The notes under the pieces were generated by a model. The model saw only the letters and a program-made list of their open reading frames with translations, had not been told where the DNA came from and did not search any database. DNA of 16,153 nucleotides, taken from Anaerolineales bacterium. GTDB lineage: Bacteria > Chloroflexota > Anaerolineae > Anaerolineales > DRMV01. Position numbers and translations under genes: made by a program. Below, in pieces: positions 14,398-16,153 of the stretch. Location: NCBI GenBank assembly GCA_015484985.1, contig WFUL01000254.1, positions 1 to 16,153 on the forward strand. Direction: 5' to 3'. The number at the start of each line of letters is the position of its first letter. Position 1 is the first letter of the stretch.

Positions 14398-15603
14398 ATG
14401 TCCTGGGACCCGAAGACCATGGAAATCCTGCGCCTGGCCCAGGAACTCATTGCCATTCCTTCGGTGAGCACGGCACCCCAACCCCGTTACGACGAAATCC
14501 ATCGGGTCGCTCGCGTGCTGCGGGCCTACTTCGAGTGGGCGGGCCTGCATGTGGAATGGCTGGAGCCCGAGAATGCCACGTATCCCGCACTTCTGGTCTT
14601 CTTCCCCGGGCAGGAAGAGGCGCCGGTGATGTGGCTGGGCCACTTCGACGTGGTGGGACCGGAGCCCGACGACCGCCAGTTCCAGCCCCGAGTGGAGGGC
14701 GATTACCTGTGGGGCCGGGGCGCGGCGGACATGAAAACCGTGGTAGCCACCGTGGCCGTATGGATGAAGGACGCCTTACAGGCCGGTCCCCCGTATCCTC
14801 CCATCAGCGTCATGCTCATCGGTAACGAGGAGGAAGGCGAGACGGCCCCGGTGGGTACGCGTGAGGCCCTGGCCTGGTATCAAGAGCGCTACGGCACGCT
14901 GCCGTCCTTTTTCATCGCCGGCGAGCGAACCGAAGAAACGGGAACCCGGCCCTACGGTGCCATTTGCACCGAGTCTCGGGGAGCCGTGCGCATCACATTC
15001 CGCATTCAGGGGCGTCGAGGACACTCCGGCCTCTCCCAGGCGCATCAGGACCTGACGCAACGCCTGTTCCACCTGCAACAGGCCATTCAGGCCCTGGCCC
15101 AGGACATGTTGACCCTGGATACGGAAAAGGGCTGGTACTCCCAGATTCGATTCCCCTTTGTGTCGGTGGGCGAGCCCGGCCTGTTCAACATCACCCCTTC
15201 TGAAGGGGTGATGGGGTTGGAAATCCGCCCCATTCCCCAGGACCCTCTGGAAGACTTTCTCCAGGCCCTGGAAGACCTGGCCCTGGAGCACCAGGTGGAT
15301 ATGCAGGTGGACTCCCCTGCTCCCGGGACCCAATGCGATCCGGAGAACCCCTATTTCCGAGCCTTGGTGCAGGCCCTGGAGGATGCCTGGGGTCGGGCCC
15401 CTGGGCTGTGCAAGAAAATGCCTGCTTCCAGCGTGCGCTTCGTACCCCAGGGGCGGTCGGTCATTTGGGGACAGAGTGGACTTGCTCCCCATGCCGCGGA
15501 TGAGCGCCATTACATCCCCAGCATCCTGCCTTATTACCACGGGTTGCAGGCCTATGCGCGTCACCTGCTCCAGCTGACCTCCCCGGCCCAAGAGAAGGCT
15601 TGA
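14398..15603 (+). CDS. M20-family zinc metallopeptidase/deacylase (ArgE/DapE/CPG2-like)
   Basis: M20 enzymes use two zinc ions to cleave amide bonds of small peptides or N-acyl amino acids in the cytoplasm. The 401-residue product has the metal and catalytic residues in order: GHFDVV (H82, with D84), GRGAADMK (D111, bridging), NEEEGE (E144 and E145 as general base and ligand), GERTEE (E176 region), a dimerisation-domain GRRGHSG (about 205-211), and the C-terminal HAADERHYI with the last His ligand. AGGAGG at 14386-14391 sets the start. No signal peptide is seen. The exact substrate cannot be fixed: DapE, ArgE and dipeptidase branches share these motifs, and no lysine or arginine pathway genes are adjacent. 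Confidence 0.9.
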   Translation: MSWDPKTMEILRLAQELIAIPSVSTAPQPRYDEIHRVARVLRAYFEWAGLHVEWLEPENATYPALLVFFPGQEEAPVMWLGHFDVVGPEPDDRQFQPRVEGDYLWGRGAADMKTVVATVAVWMKDALQAGPPYPPISVMLIGNEEEGETAPVGTREALAWYQERYGTLPSFFIAGERTEETGTRPYGAICTESRGAVRITFRIQGRRGHSGLSQAHQDLTQRLFHLQQAIQALAQDMLTLDTEKGWYSQIRFPFVSVGEPGLFNITPSEGVMGLEIRPIPQDPLEDFLQALEDLALEHQVDMQVDSPAPGTQCDPENPYFRALVQALEDAWGRAPGLCKKMPASSVRFVPQGRSVIWGQSGLAPHAADERHYIPSILPYYHGLQAYARHLLQLTSPAQEKA

Positions 15604-15645
15604 ACAGGGCTCGACCAGCAGGTTTCTGTGGTCCACACAAATGTC

Positions 15646-16153
15646 ATGCCCTGGAAGTTCATTCATCGTCGTTCTTCCAAGCCGTTTCCCCAGACCCAAC
15701 GCTTTCCGTGGGGTGAGGGAAGGGATTTCGACCTTCCGATAAAACTTCCGCGCGTCCTTCCTGACCTTTGGACCCTTTCCTTGGCTCTATTGGTATTGGT
15801 CGTTGGTCTGGGGGGCCAAAGGGCGCGTGGGATTCCTTTGAAGCCGCCATGGCAACTTCGTATTCATCCAGTGGGGCCGTGGTACGTGGGGGATGTCTTG
15901 AGCTGGGAAGTGCGTCCGCTGGAGCGCGGGATTCCGAGAGGCGCGCGCGTCAAAATTCAGGTGGATCCTCCCGATGGACCGCAATGGGAGGCCACGGTGG
16001 CTCCCTGGGGCATCGACCAGGTTCCGGCCGCGGTGGTTCCCTGGGCCTGGGAGACGGACTTCGTGGCACCGGGTGTGCACATGGTCACGGTGCGGTATCA
16101 GGGACGGGAGGTGTTGCGGGAACGGTTGTACCTGTTCCCGTCCGACCTTCGCC
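15646..16153 (+). CDS. Membrane-anchored extracytoplasmic protein (3' end beyond window)
   Basis: The frame from ATG 15646 stays open for 169 codons to the window edge and has coding-like composition. The product begins with a basic, Pro-rich segment, has one membrane helix at about 41-57 (LWTLSLALLVLVVGLGG), then a region of alternating beta-type segments with many Trp/Pro/Val residues (RIHPVGPWYVGDVLSWEV, then ARVKIQVDPPDG, MVTVRYQGREV). This looks like the start of an Ig-like or other beta-sandwich domain outside the cell. No good ribosome site precedes this ATG. GTG at 15628 is an in-frame alternative. It starts 42 nt after the M20 stop and may be in the same operon. Function is unknown, and the family cannot be recognised from this part. 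Confidence 0.7.
   Translation, partial: MPWKFIHRRSSKPFPQTQRFPWGEGRDFDLPIKLPRVLPDLWTLSLALLVLVVGLGGQRARGIPLKPPWQLRIHPVGPWYVGDVLSWEVRPLERGIPRGARVKIQVDPPDGPQWEATVAPWGIDQVPAAVVPWAWETDFVAPGVHMVTVRYQGREVLRERLYLFPSDLR

Noticed and set aside
15613..15633. GACCA...TGGTC hairpin after the M20 gene
   Set aside because: A 5-bp stem with a long loop and no T-run is not a credible terminator.
1..16153. CRISPR arrays, complete insertion sequences, phage genes, rRNA
   Set aside because: No regularly spaced repeats, transposase or integrase motifs, phage structural genes or rRNA segments were seen on either strand.

Overview
The window is about 16 kb of high-GC bacterial chromosome. It reads as a member of the Chloroflexota (Anaerolineae or Thermoflexia-like). 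That placement is an inference from the gene set: recR-mreC-mreD-PBP2, a stand-alone VKOR-type enzyme, a DUF1540-like Cys4 acidic protein, an archaeal-type COG2521 methyltransferase, YifB/ComM and ClpC. No rRNA or marker alignment supports it. Most genes are ordinary housekeeping genes. One stretch (6.38-8.4 kb) is accessory and decayed.

Layout. 1-4010 (+): the 3' end of recR, then mreC, mreD and the elongation transpeptidase PBP2, with gaps or overlaps of -4 to +3 nt. This is a DNA-repair/cell-shape operon. 4045-5331 (-): hisS, convergent with PBP2. 5416-6251 (+): a compact transcription unit with a near-consensus promoter, a VKOR homologue, a 71-residue Cys4 acidic protein and a strong terminator. 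6251-6365 (-): tRNA-Asn(GTT) with encoded CCA and a fully consensus promoter. Its 3' side faces the same 14-bp terminator hairpin, which can serve both strands.

6384-8278 (+): remains of a type I restriction-modification locus. HsdM has lost both ends. It is joined in mid-protein to an AlbA_2/HATPase_c_4 (Schlafen-like) protein that carries a stop codon, an internal deletion and two frameshifts. After that comes the frameshifted N-terminal target-recognition part of HsdS. No HsdR is present. A 95-bp repeat (8302-8396) follows. A second copy, about 93% identical and in opposite orientation, lies at 12759-12853, so the pair brackets comM and clpC.

8510-12624 (-): comM/yifB and clpC. 12972-16153 (+): ruvX/yqgF, a COG2521-type SAM-dependent methyltransferase, an M20 metallopeptidase, and the start of a membrane-anchored protein that runs off the window.

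I found no convincing complete new defence or metabolic system. The best leads are the inverted 95-bp repeat pair, the VKOR homologue lacking the first Cys of its CxxC next to a Cys4 acidic protein, the deletion scars in the RM remnant, and the archaeal-type methyltransferase.
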